Positions 55,528-64,000 of a stretch of 64,000 nucleotides of DNA are shown here, one piece after another (the first letter of the stretch is position 1; every line of letters begins with the position of its first letter). Where the stretch lies: positions 3,162,001 to 3,226,000 of the forward strand of contig JAWKLZ010000001.1 of the NCBI GenBank assembly GCA_041392475.1. The letters are read 5' to 3'. The DNA comes from Chitinophagales bacterium (GTDB taxonomy: Bacteria > Bacteroidota > Bacteroidia > Chitinophagales > UBA2359). The notes beneath the pieces are model-generated. The model did no database searches. It saw only the letters and a program-made list of their open reading frames with translations, and was not told the origin of the DNA. The position numbers and the translations under genes are program-made.

Positions 55528-56733
55528 TCATCTGTGTATTTCAATATCATTTATTTGGTGAATTTCTTCTTCATAATCGAATGTTTCTCTAAACGCCTGT
55601 TCAAAATCCTCTATTATAATTTCCACAGGCTCAAATCCAATGCTATACCGAATAAAACTATCAGAAATATTCAATTTTTTTCGTTCTTGGTCACTTAACT
55701 TAAAATAGGTAAAAATACCACATTGCTCAACAAGGCTGAACACTGCTCCAAAATTACTGCCTATGTAAGGTATTTGTAAATTTTCAACAAAACAAGTTGT
55801 TTGTATTTCGTTGGCATCTAGTTCAAAGCTAACAACTCCCCCATGTCCTGCTAAGTACTTATATGCTAAGTCAGAAAATTCAAAATCATCTAAGCCTGTA
55901 TAATATACTTTTTTGACCATTGGATGATTTTGCAGATAGCGAGCCAACTTAAAACCATTTTTGTTATAATGGTCCATCCTCATGGAAAGTGTATGAAGGC
56001 TTCGATTCAACAAAAAAGCAGTATTTGCATCACTAATACTTCCCATCATATCTCTCAACACTCGGATTTTTCCTATATTTGATTGAGAACCTGCTACACT
56101 TCCTGCTAGAATATCACCTTGACCACTAAGATACTTGGTACAACTATGTAGAACTAAGTCTGCTCCAAATATCTGTGGTTTAAAGTTCATAGGACTTGCA
56201 AAGGAACTATCAATTACAAGAAGCGTTTCTGGCGACTTTACTTTAGCAATTCTTTCAATATCAACTAAATGAAGATGAGGATTAGACGGCATTTCTACAA
56301 ACACAATGCGAACTCGTTCAATATTGTGCTTGTTGATAAAGCTAGCGTAATCCATCAGTTCTTTATGTGAAGCGGGATAGATATTAACACCTAAACTATT
56401 TAATATTGTTAGGCAAAAACTGCGAATTTTCCTGTACCCATTTTCAGTAAAAATAATACTATCTCCCTTTTTCAAAAAAGCTAAAAATGTTGTTGTAATA
56501 GCTGCCATACCCGATGGAAATAGCAAAGCCGATTCACAATTGTCTAATTTAGCTAATCTTTCTTCTACTTCTTCCCAGTTTGGGTTATGATATCGCCCAT
56601 AGCGTCCTTTTTTTAAAGTATTTCCTTCATGATAATTGACAACATCATCAGTATCTTCAAAGTAGTAAGTAGCCGTACGAAATAGAGGTGTCACAACACT
56701 ATTAAGGTAAGGCAAATGTTTATTTTTAGGCAT
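55528..56733 (-). CDS. Trans-sulfuration family PLP enzyme (cystathionine synthase/lyase type)
   Basis: A 401-residue Cys/Met metabolism PLP enzyme. Conserved parts are YGRYHNPNWEEVEERLAKLD, the PSGMAAITTTF loop, IDSSFASP (Asp near the pyridine N) and LHSCTKYLSGQGD with the Schiff-base Lys (about residue 198). Next comes SISDANTAFLLNRSLHTLSM, and SFIRYSIGFEP ends the active site. Family members make or cleave cystathionine or gamma-substituted amino acids; motif data do not decide which. The coding sequence is visibly more AT-rich than asd and the methyltransferase downstream, which may indicate different origin. asd is upstream on the same strand, with a 170-bp gap. Confidence 0.87.
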   Translation of the reverse strand: MPKNKHLPYLNSVVTPLFRTATYYFEDTDDVVNYHEGNTLKKGRYGRYHNPNWEEVEERLAKLDNCESALLFPSGMAAITTTFLAFLKKGDSIIFTENGYRKIRSFCLTILNSLGVNIYPASHKELMDYASFINKHNIERVRIVFVEMPSNPHLHLVDIERIAKVKSPETLLVIDSSFASPMNFKPQIFGADLVLHSCTKYLSGQGDILAGSVAGSQSNIGKIRVLRDMMGSISDANTAFLLNRSLHTLSMRMDHYNKNGFKLARYLQNHPMVKKVYYTGLDDFEFSDLAYKYLAGHGGVVSFELDANEIQTTCFVENLQIPYIGSNFGAVFSLVEQCGIFTYFKLSDQERKKLNISDSFIRYSIGFEPVEIIIEDFEQAFRETFDYEEEIHQINDIEIHR

Positions 56734-56903
56734 ATATATATTGTATTATGTATTTTTTTAAGGCGAGAACAAATTTACTAAAATTTTTTGTTCTTTGAAA
56801 ATTTCAGTAAAACAACAAGTCCTCATCTGAATTTCTAAAATACATAATCATGCTTTACCAAAAAGTGCTGTGCTATTGACAACGGAGCAGACAATTGATA
56901 CAA

Positions 56904-57899
56904 TTAAAGTTCCACCAAACCATTCGCTATCAAATATTCTGCAATTTGCACCGCATTGGTTGCCGCACCTTTACGCAAATTGTCCGAAACAATCCACATA
57001 TTGAGCGTTTTTGGTTGCGATTCATCACGGCGAAGGCGGCCTACAAATACCTCATCTTTGCCTTGCTGATAGAAAGGCATCGGATAAATGTTGTTTTGAA
57101 CATTGTCCATCAAAACCACGCCAGGCATTTCGGTCAACAATCGGCGAACTTCTTCCATTTCGTATTCATGTTCAAATTCCACATTTACCGTTTCTGAATG
57201 ACCGCCAATCACCGGCACACGAACAGCCGTAGCTGTCACGCCAATCGTTGAGTCGTTCAAAATTTTGCGGGTTTCATGCACCAATTTCATTTCCTCTTTG
57301 GTATAGTCGTTGTCCAAAAACACATCACAATGCGGCAAACAATTGAGGTCAATGTGGTAAGGATAGACCATATCACCTTCCAAACGACTGCGCTCATTTC
57401 GAAGTTGAGCAACAGCCTCTTTACCTGTTCCCGTCACCGATTGATAAGTAGAAATCACCAAGCGTTTCATCTTGTATTGCTTGTGTAGAGGAGCCAAAGC
57501 CATCACCATCTGAATGGTCGAACAATTGGGATTCGCAATAATTTTATCGTTTTTGGTCAAAATATCGGCATTGATTTCGGGAACAACCAAAGGAACCGTC
57601 TCGTGCATCCGCCAAGCAGATGAATTGTCTATCACCGTTGTACCCATTTCTTCAAATTGTGGTGCCCACTTCAAAGAAGGCCCTGCGCCTGCCGAAAAAA
57701 TAGCGATATCTGGCTTGTTGTACAAAGCCACCTCCATGCTCACAATTTGTTCTTTTTGTCCTTTGAATAAGATGGTTTTTCCAACAGAACTCTCAGACGC
57801 AACTGGAAAAATTTGAGAAACGGGTAAGTTTCGTTCCTGCAATACCTCTAACATGACTTTTCCGACCATGCCTGTCGCGCCAACAACTGCAACTTTCAT
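56904..57899 (-). CDS. asd: Aspartate-semialdehyde dehydrogenase
   Basis: A 331-residue NADPH enzyme that reduces aspartyl phosphate to aspartate semialdehyde for lysine, threonine and methionine synthesis. VGATGMVGKVML is the nucleotide-binding loop, IANPNCSTIQMV has the catalytic Cys (about residue 127), YQSVTGTGK follows, and VPVIGGHSE carries the catalytic His. The standard length indicates a complete, active enzyme. The start at 57899 gives the typical MKVAVVGATG. Confidence 0.97.
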   Translation of the reverse strand: MKVAVVGATGMVGKVMLEVLQERNLPVSQIFPVASESSVGKTILFKGQKEQIVSMEVALYNKPDIAIFSAGAGPSLKWAPQFEEMGTTVIDNSSAWRMHETVPLVVPEINADILTKNDKIIANPNCSTIQMVMALAPLHKQYKMKRLVISTYQSVTGTGKEAVAQLRNERSRLEGDMVYPYHIDLNCLPHCDVFLDNDYTKEEMKLVHETRKILNDSTIGVTATAVRVPVIGGHSETVNVEFEHEYEMEEVRRLLTEMPGVVLMDNVQNNIYPMPFYQQGKDEVFVGRLRRDESQPKTLNMWIVSDNLRKGAATNAVQIAEYLIANGLVEL

Positions 57900-58038
57900 A
57901 TTGTGATTGATTTATTTTACTGATTGCTAAAAAAGGTTATATTACACACAATTATTAAGCCAACAAAGGTAAAGCAAAAACTTCAAAACTTAGCGATATC
58001 ATTTTAACTTTGATTTTCATTTTAATACTCCAACTTTC

Positions 58039-59112
58039 ATGATCACTTCAAACGAAAACAAGACTACCACACACCATCAAATCCACTGGGGAAATGCCGC
58101 CAACATGCAGGCTATTGAAGCCGAAAGCGTTGATTTGGTGGTGACATCACCACCTTATCCCATGATTGAAATGTGGGACGAAATTTTTGCAGCACAAGAA
58201 ACATCGGTCAAAGAAGCATTGAAGCAAGGAGATGGACCTGCAAGCTTTGAAGCCATGCACCAAATTCTCGACAAAGTTTGGGCGGAAGTGTATCGGGTTT
58301 TGAAAGTTGGTGGAATAGCTTGTATCAATATTGGTGATGCGACTCGAACGATTGACAAACATTTTCGGCTCTACTCCAATCATGCCCGCATCCTTCAATA
58401 CTGCATTTTGCTTGGATTCAGCAATTTACCCACCATTCTTTGGCGAAAACAAACCAATGCACCCAACAAATTTATGGGTTCGGGAATGTTGCCGCCAGGA
58501 GCTTATGTAACCCTCGAACACGAATACATTTTGATTCTCCGCAAGGGCAACAAACGAAACTTCAAAACCGCAGCCGAAAAACTGAACCGCAGCGAAAGTG
58601 CTTATTTTTGGGAGGAGCGCAATGTTTGGTTTTCGGATATTTGGGATTTGAAGGGGGTAAAACAAAAACTGAGTAGCCAAAAATCGAGGGATAGAAGTGC
58701 GGCTTACCCTTTTGAGTTGGCGTACCGTTTGGTCAATATGTTTTCGGTGAAAGGGGACACTGTTTTAGACCCCTTTTTGGGAACAGCTACGACTACACTT
58801 GCCGCAATTGCCTCCAAACGAAACAGCATTGGCTACGAAATTGACCCAGAATTGGAGGACACTATCACCGAACAAATTCTCGACGCCAATTTGCCTGCCG
58901 CTTCCATCGATTTTCTTCAAAAACGCATCGCTCGACACCTCGAATTTGTGCATCAACGCCAATTATTGAAGGGCGCAAATGCGTTTAAATATGAGAGTGT
59001 GAATTATGGTTTTCGGGTGATTACGAGGCAGGAGGTGAAGATTCGATTTGAAGAACTGAAGGGAGTTAAAAGTATTGGAGGGGGGAGTTTTGAAGCGGAA
59101 TATGGGGAGTAG
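58039..59112 (+). CDS. Site-specific DNA methyltransferase, beta class (TSPPY type)
   Basis: A 357-residue amino-methyltransferase. VVTSPPYP (residues 35-41) is catalytic motif IV of the N4-cytosine/N6-adenine group; TSPPY favours m4C. Motif I follows much later, VLDPFLGTATTTLAA (about 242), so the order is that of the beta class. LKVGGIACINIGD lies between. No restriction endonuclease or specificity subunit is adjacent, so it seems to be an orphan methyltransferase. The target site cannot be read from the sequence. A long stem-loop starts at its stop codon. Confidence 0.9.
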   Translation: MITSNENKTTTHHQIHWGNAANMQAIEAESVDLVVTSPPYPMIEMWDEIFAAQETSVKEALKQGDGPASFEAMHQILDKVWAEVYRVLKVGGIACINIGDATRTIDKHFRLYSNHARILQYCILLGFSNLPTILWRKQTNAPNKFMGSGMLPPGAYVTLEHEYILILRKGNKRNFKTAAEKLNRSESAYFWEERNVWFSDIWDLKGVKQKLSSQKSRDRSAAYPFELAYRLVNMFSVKGDTVLDPFLGTATTTLAAIASKRNSIGYEIDPELEDTITEQILDANLPAASIDFLQKRIARHLEFVHQRQLLKGANAFKYESVNYGFRVITRQEVKIRFEELKGVKSIGGGSFEAEYGE

Positions 59113-59161
59113 GTTTTTTGAACAGGAACAGCTACCAGTTCCTGTTCAAAAACCCTACTCC
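59106..59161. terminator. Terminator overlapping the methyltransferase stop
   Basis: A stem of about 24 bp with one mismatch (59106-59129 with 59138-59161) and an 8-nt loop. Its core is TTTTGAACAGGAAC / GTTCCTGTTCAAAA. The left arm includes the TAG stop at 59110-59112. Confidence 0.8.
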
Positions 59162-59262
59162 AAAACCACCACCTTCTAGGTTTAGGAGACGAATTTTAGT
59201 CGAATTTATGGATTTCCACTAAAACCTTCTATGAACCATTATTTGAAAGGTTTGTAAGTATT

Positions 59263-59856
59263 TCAACCACACTTCAACCAACCCGTCACGCTCATTCTCT
59301 GCTGATGGCTTACCAAGACTTCATGTTCCAATTCACTGCTTTTGAAGAAAACACACTTGCTATTCAAAGGGCTAATTTTTTGGTTATCCGCACCATTGTA
59401 AATGCACAATTCACCCCCATCACCCTCTTTCCAGTCCACATTTAAGTACATAATCATCGAAAATGCCCGACTGTTGTTGTCCTTGAACTGATCCAAATGT
59501 CGCTTGTAAAAACTGCCTTTTTCGTACAGGGCATAGTGAAACTCGTAGCCCGTAATCCCCGCATAACAAGTGCGGTTGAGAAAGGTCACAAATTCGTCCA
59601 TCAAGTCAAAAAAGCTATTTTCGTGAGTATCATTGTGTTGGCGATCCAACCAATAAATCACATCACTTCTCACCAGTTTATTCTCAGTGAATTTGGCATT
59701 GTTTCCAATGCCTGCCGCTTTCATTTGTTCGCTTGAATGAAGAGCTAAAAGGTTCGCTCTCAGGTTAGCAGCCAAAGCTTCCGATAAGAAGTTTTCGGCA
59801 AGGCCAACTTTGTTTTCTATGAAACTGTTGATCAAATAATCGAATGTTGTATTCAA
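59263..59856 (-). CDS. 2-oxoglutarate/Fe(II)-dependent oxygenase (prolyl-hydroxylase type)
   Basis: A 197-residue dioxygenase. The iron ligands are in YKRHLDQF (HxD, about residues 119-121) and ELEHEVL (distal His), and RMSVTGWL contributes the Arg that binds 2-oxoglutarate. MYLNVDWKEGDGGELCIY is the conserved core strand of the P4Hc domain. No signal peptide is present, so it acts in the cytoplasm, probably on a protein or small molecule; the substrate is not predictable. It is convergent with the methyltransferase gene. Confidence 0.88.
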   Translation of the reverse strand: MNTTFDYLINSFIENKVGLAENFLSEALAANLRANLLALHSSEQMKAAGIGNNAKFTENKLVRSDVIYWLDRQHNDTHENSFFDLMDEFVTFLNRTCYAGITGYEFHYALYEKGSFYKRHLDQFKDNNSRAFSMIMYLNVDWKEGDGGELCIYNGADNQKISPLNSKCVFFKSSELEHEVLVSHQQRMSVTGWLKCG

Positions 59857-61006
59857 TTCGTACCATTAAAGTCATGCGGCATACAACCGACAACTTGGCA
59901 AGTTACGCATTAAATCCAATTAAAACCGTAGATAAAAATACCTCTTTGAAATTTTGAAGTAAAAGAGAAGTAAGCAGGTGAAAATATCTCCTGCTTACGA
60001 AAAATGTTTACTGTCAAGTTCACATAAAACTAGCTATACTTCCTTTAGTTAGCAAGTTATCAAGTGTTGCGTTTTTTTGGCAAGACTTGTTAAAAAAAGT
60101 GTTGCAAATATTTGAAATATGAAGTAATGTAGTTCTTTCGATTGCCCTTATTCCCCCGACTTGTTGGGATGTCCTACTTGTACTTTTGGAGCGTTAAGCA
60201 AGAACGTCCCCTTTTGGGGGATTTATGGGGTTTCAGGTTTGACTTTTTAGTTCTTTTACGTCAAGTTGAGCGAATGTGAAATCCCGAATCAATCGAGGGC
60301 AAAAGAATATTCAAAAAACATAAACTCTGCTTAGAGTAAAATCTAATCCACTTTTCCTATTAGTACTGACTACGTCAGGTTAGGATTGCCAATAAAATAA
60401 CTTCCCGATTTGCCTACTGTCCTTATCTTGCTTCCTGCATCTTTCGTCCAAAGTCCAATATTTAAAGTGCTTCTCAAAAACAAACCTTCGATGGCTTCGG
60501 TTGTTGGGGGTTTATTTTTTGGGGGGAATGGAATTTACATTCAAATCATAAATGCAATTTGTGGGAAATACAAATTAGGAGGAAAGCTTAAAAGAGGAGA
60601 GGTTGCACCACAACGACTCCCAGAGTTTTGTAAATCCACGATGACATAGGATATTGGTAGTTAATCGGTAAGGTATGCTGATGCGAGACTGTTAGTCCAG
60701 ATGTAATGTCAGATCTTATTTTCGTTTCCTTTTATTTCATTATAAAAAAACCGCCTACCACATAAGTAGCAGACGGCAGATTGTTCACAAAAAAAAATTA
60801 TTTCCACGTCTAATAACAAAATCTATGAAATGAGAATTCACAAAAGTTGTCAAGGAATCAAAATTATTCCTTCCAACATAGCAGTTTTCCTCCAACTCAT
60901 TATAAACGAATAAACTATGTTTTGTTTTGGATATTTGATACTGGATATTGAGGTATTTTTAAAATAATTTCCCAATATCCAGTATCTTAATACCACAACC
61001 CCTTAC
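59857..61006. other. 1.15-kb gene-poor interval
   Basis: No convincing gene. A 79-codon plus-strand frame at 60410-60649 has no recognisable domain and sits in irregular sequence. Short features include a CCCCTTTTGGGG hairpin near 60208-60220 and scattered direct and inverted near-repeats. It looks like decayed or junction sequence before the ftsZ-ftsA block. Confidence 0.55.
60937..60986 (-). terminator. Inverted repeat downstream of ftsZ
   Basis: GATACTGGATATTG (60937-60950) pairs with CAATATCCAGTATC (60973-60986), loop 22 nt. It is about 20 bp past the ftsZ stop on the minus strand and could end the ftsA-ftsZ transcript. Confidence 0.5.
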
Positions 61007-62482
61007 TTAATCCACATTGTCATGCAAAAAAGGATTGCGTTTCTTAAACTCCAATTTATCCTTTTCGTCCTCCGTCAATGAGTACTTAGAAATATTCGAC
61101 TCCGAAGAATGAGGCGTATCCTCCAACTGCACATTGCGGCGTTTGTAAGCTGGCTCATTCTCCAACTCCTTCAAATTGGCATTGGAAGGTGACTGCAATT
61201 TCATACTCAAACCACGCAAACGTTTTCTACGCTCCATAAATACCTTCATTCGTTCCTCCTCCGTGCTATACGTCTTTCCAAACCGCTTTGAATCAAAATG
61301 CGGATTACCCGTTTTTTCATCCTCCTCCATTGGAGTCATTTCCTGCTTAGGCGCAATACGTTTGTAGCGTTGCGGATTGAAGCTAAAATCCTCCTCAGGC
61401 TCTTCCCTTTGCGGCTCCTTCAATACAGGCTCTCTCGAAACCACTGTTTTTGGAGTCACAGGTTGTTCGTCATCCAAGCTAATCACCACACGCTCAGGTT
61501 TGCTAGCCTTGCGGGCCTCCTTTGTTTCAAAACCCGTAGCGATTACCGTCACGCTGATGCGATCCTCCAAAGATTCATCCGAGCAATTACCCCAGATAAC
61601 CTCTGACGTATAGCCCGCAGCCTCTTGAATATAGCTCGTGATCTCGCTTACTTCGTCCATCAATACCTCTTTTGTACCAGAAGTAATGTTCAACAAAATA
61701 TGCTGTGCACCACGAATATCGTTTTCGCTCAACAATGGAGAAGCCAAAGCCTGCTTCACTGCCTTCAATGCACGGTCATCACCAACCGCCATTCCAGAAC
61801 CCATAATCGCCACACCGCTATTACGCATCACCGTGCTAACATCTTCAAAATCCACGTTCACATAACCAGGAACGGTGATAATTTCTGCAATACCCCTTGC
61901 AGCCGTTGCCAAGACATCGTCCGCTTTCGCAAAAGCCTCAGAAAGAGACAAATTGCCGTAAAGCTCCCGCATCTTGTCATTAGAAATCACAATCAAAGCA
62001 TCCACATTCTCCTTCAATTCTTCAATTCCTTTGTCTGCCTGACGGATACGTTTACCTCCTTCAAAAAAGAAAGGAGTCGTCACAATACCCACGGTCAAAA
62101 TGCCCAACTCGCGAGCCGCACGAGCTACCACAGGCGCACCTCCAGTACCCGTACCACCGCCCATACCAGCGGTAATAAAAATCATTTTCGTATCCTTACC
62201 CAATGCCTGTTTGATATCGTCCATAGACTCCAAAGTTGCATTGCGTCCTACTTCGGGTTGCGAACCTGCGCCACGACCTTCGGTAAGACCAGGTCCCAGT
62301 TGAATTTTGTTGGGAATTTGGTTCTGCTCCAATGCTTGTTCATCCGTATTGCAGATCATAAAGTTCACACCTACAATACCTTGCTTGAACATGTGCGTCA
62401 CAGCATTGCTTCCGCCTCCACCTACACCGATTACCTTGATGATGGAGTTTTCTTCTTTTGGTAAATCAAATTGTATAGACAT
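61007..62482 (-). CDS. ftsZ: Cell division GTPase FtsZ
   Basis: A 491-residue tubulin homologue that forms the division ring. The GTP-binding signature GGGTGTGGAP lies at about residues 106-115. IKVIGVGGGGSNAV is the first phosphate loop. NVDFEDVSTVMRNSG contains the T7 synergy loop that triggers hydrolysis. After the core (about 1-320) a long variable linker, rich in Glu, Lys and Arg, leads to the C-terminal peptide EFKKRNPFLHDNVD, which resembles the Bacteroidota form of the FtsA-binding tail. ftsA lies upstream on the same strand, 305 bp away. Confidence 0.98.
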   Translation of the reverse strand: MSIQFDLPKEENSIIKVIGVGGGGSNAVTHMFKQGIVGVNFMICNTDEQALEQNQIPNKIQLGPGLTEGRGAGSQPEVGRNATLESMDDIKQALGKDTKMIFITAGMGGGTGTGGAPVVARAARELGILTVGIVTTPFFFEGGKRIRQADKGIEELKENVDALIVISNDKMRELYGNLSLSEAFAKADDVLATAARGIAEIITVPGYVNVDFEDVSTVMRNSGVAIMGSGMAVGDDRALKAVKQALASPLLSENDIRGAQHILLNITSGTKEVLMDEVSEITSYIQEAAGYTSEVIWGNCSDESLEDRISVTVIATGFETKEARKASKPERVVISLDDEQPVTPKTVVSREPVLKEPQREEPEEDFSFNPQRYKRIAPKQEMTPMEEDEKTGNPHFDSKRFGKTYSTEEERMKVFMERRKRLRGLSMKLQSPSNANLKELENEPAYKRRNVQLEDTPHSSESNISKYSLTEDEKDKLEFKKRNPFLHDNVD

Positions 62483-62547
62483 AGTTTATTATTTTTTCGT
62501 TTACAATTTATTTTTTTAGGTTTAAATAATTTTGAGTGGAATTGCTA

Positions 62548-62603
62548 TATGGTTGTATGGTTCTATGGTTCTATGGTTCTATGGTTCTATGGTTCTATGG
62601 TTG
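62548..62603. repeat. 8-bp tandem repeat, seven copies, between ftsA and ftsZ
   Basis: TATGGTTC repeated in register for 56 bp; the first and last units end in G instead of C. It lies 66-121 bp upstream of the ftsZ ATG, on the same strand as the promoter side of the gene. A 14-bp inverted repeat links its end (62597-62610) to 62759-62772, just after the ftsA stop. Confidence 0.9.
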
Positions 62604-62787
62604 AATTGTTGTATGACTTTGAACAAGAATTAACTACGGAAAATAATTTTCTGTACTTGGTGTACTCATTGCTAAATCCGCATATTTTTTTTTGTAAACT
62701 ATTCTTGTTCAAAGCGTTATTGATAAAGTCACAAATCAATAAAGCCATCTAACCATTTAACAATTCAACCATTTAGCAATAAAGCCA

Positions 62788-64000
62788 TTAATCATAATCA
62801 TTCATATCTCCTTCCAACCATTCTTTGCTCTTGCGAACCAAATTGTCCCACCAAGAGCCAGAAGATTTAGAAGCATTGGATTCCTCGTGGTAAATATCCT
62901 GAAAATCATCTTTTGGACGTTCCATTGGAGTTTGTGTTGATACCACTTCTGTCACATCTTCCTCTTCCACCACAGGCTCTTGCACCACATCCACAGCACC
63001 CACGGGTTCTGCATCTTCCATTGCCATGATAATCAAACCCACCGCCGTAGCATACATCGGGTCGTTCAAATCTCGGTAATTGGGATTCACCAAATGTTCG
63101 CTCGGCAAACCCACACGCGCATCCATGCCACTGACAAACTGGGTCAAAAAGTCCAAAAACTTCAACCTCGCACCGCCACCAGTCGCCACAATACCGCCAA
63201 TCAATTTATTCTCAAAACCAGACCGACGAATCTCAAAATACACATGCTCCAAAATCTCCTCCATTCGGGCCTGAATAATGTGCGAAAGATTGCGAACAGA
63301 AATCTCTTTCGTTGAGCGACCCCGAATACCAGGAATCGACACCACCGCATTCTCCTGCGACTCCGACACCAAAGCACAGCCAAATTTTACCTTCAATTTT
63401 TCAGCTTGGTCTTCCATTACCATGCAGCCCTCTTTGATGTCCTCTGTCACGATGTTTCCACCCAAAGGAATAACGGCTGTATGTCGGATAATACCTTCTT
63501 GAAAAATCGCAATATCCGTAGTGCCACCGCCAATATCTACCAGAGCAACACCCGCCTCCAATTCTTCTTCATTCAACACAGCCGAAGCCGAAGCCAAAGG
63601 CTCCAAAATCAAACCAGCCACTCGCAATCCAGCCTTCTCCACACACCGATTGATGTTGTTGATAGCAGCCGTTTGACCAGTAATCACGTGAAAATCAGCT
63701 TCCAATCGTACACCCGACATCCCAATAGGATCTTTGATGTTTGCTTGTCCGTCAATTGTAAACTCCTGCGGCAAAACGTGAATAATCTGTTCACCAGGAT
63801 TCAACCGCAATTTGTGCATATCCGTCACCAAACGCTCGATATCGTGCATATCAATCTCTTGCTCATCGTGGTTACGCATCAAATAGCCTCTGTGTTTTTG
63901 ACTTTTAATGTGCTGTCCAGCAATCCCCACATAAACATTGGTAAAATCAATTCCCGATCGGCGTTTAGCCTCTTCCACAGCTTCTTGTATGGCACTAACA
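62788..64000 (-). CDS. ftsA: Cell division protein FtsA, 3' part
   Basis: Actin-like protein that tethers FtsZ to the membrane. The frame is open to base 64000, so the N-terminus lies outside the window; the GTG at 63978 is internal. Visible regions are the 1C domain (VYVGIAGQHIKSQKHRGYLM), the PHOSPHATE 2 motif ALVDIGGGTTDIAIF and the adenosine motif IVATGGGARL. The family's C-terminal membrane-targeting helix is probably KEWLEGDMNDYD or near it, in an acidic form. ftsZ follows on the same strand. Confidence 0.95.
   Translation of the reverse strand, partial: VSAIQEAVEEAKRRSGIDFTNVYVGIAGQHIKSQKHRGYLMRNHDEQEIDMHDIERLVTDMHKLRLNPGEQIIHVLPQEFTIDGQANIKDPIGMSGVRLEADFHVITGQTAAINNINRCVEKAGLRVAGLILEPLASASAVLNEEELEAGVALVDIGGGTTDIAIFQEGIIRHTAVIPLGGNIVTEDIKEGCMVMEDQAEKLKVKFGCALVSESQENAVVSIPGIRGRSTKEISVRNLSHIIQARMEEILEHVYFEIRRSGFENKLIGGIVATGGGARLKFLDFLTQFVSGMDARVGLPSEHLVNPNYRDLNDPMYATAVGLIIMAMEDAEPVGAVDVVQEPVVEEEDVTEVVSTQTPMERPKDDFQDIYHEESNASKSSGSWWDNLVRKSKEWLEGDMNDYD

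Noticed and set aside
60410..60649. 79-codon plus-strand frame
   Set aside because: No domain or start context, in irregular intergenic sequence.

Overview
The window is a stretch of a Bacteroidota chromosome, most likely from the Saprospiria/Chitinophagia side of the phylum. The evidence is: many secreted proteins with type IX secretion (T9SS) C-terminal sorting domains; a PorP/SprF-family protein beside a SprB-repeat protein; promoter-like TAnnTTTG boxes; the Bacteroidota-typical order DUF4270 - glycogen-synthase-like - panC/panD - flippase; and an ftsA-ftsZ pair at the right edge. No rRNA, tRNA, CRISPR array or phage module was seen.

Layout. 1-1768: 3' end of sucC, its terminator, a broken Rpn-type tail and a 442-bp element with 19-bp inverted ends. 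1769-9808: two tandem 1.1-kaa FG-GAP/ASPIC-UnbV lipoproteins and an LpxR-like outer-membrane lipid A deacylase. 9809-11175: a graveyard of transposase remnants that has cut off the front of a T9SS protein. 11198-20020: core metabolism (glmS, DUF4270 lipoprotein, GT5 half-protein, panC, panD, flippase, heptose-phosphate adenylyltransferase, pgk). 20123-26305: small lipoprotein, aminotransferase, KamA-like radical SAM enzyme, a double-glycine leader peptide candidate, and a PLP dehydratase/BtpA pair. 26418-35557: LRR surface protein, PlsC, secreted and lipoprotein unknowns, and an Omp28/thioredoxin-fold T9SS protein. 35801-46833: transposase relic, kinase-less propeller sensor, tandem-95 protein, propeller histidine kinase with its receiver partner, a cyclic-nucleotide-domain/CPBP fusion, an M28 peptidase and a TrpF-like protein. 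46983-54100: alkyltransferase-like protein, TIGR04282 protein, PorP/SprF and a 1658-aa SprB-repeat T9SS protein. 54789-59856: a Uma2 gene broken by a 101-bp MITE, a transsulfuration enzyme, asd, an orphan DNA methyltransferase and a 2OG-Fe(II) oxygenase. 59857-64000: a gene-poor 1.1 kb, then ftsZ and partial ftsA separated by an 8-bp tandem repeat array.

How the genes work together. The strongest theme is surface and secretion biology: at least four T9SS cargo genes (one truncated), several lipoproteins, a SprF-like partner next to a SprB-like adhesin, and outer-membrane lipid remodelling (LpxR, PlsC, heptose adenylyltransferase). The propeller histidine kinase at 40135-43413 and the receiver at 43545-43946 probably form one two-component pair.

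The best-supported unusual structures are the 101-bp TA-flanked MITE whose conceptual removal exactly restores the Uma2 frame, the 442-bp element abutting an FG-GAP gene, a candidate double-glycine (RiPP/bacteriocin-type) peptide next to a KamA-like radical SAM gene, the cNMP-CPBP fusion, and several enzyme homologues that lack canonical active-site residues (TrpF-like, GT5-like, alkyltransferase-like). I found no complete new multi-gene system; the leader peptide and the two miniature elements are the best leads.
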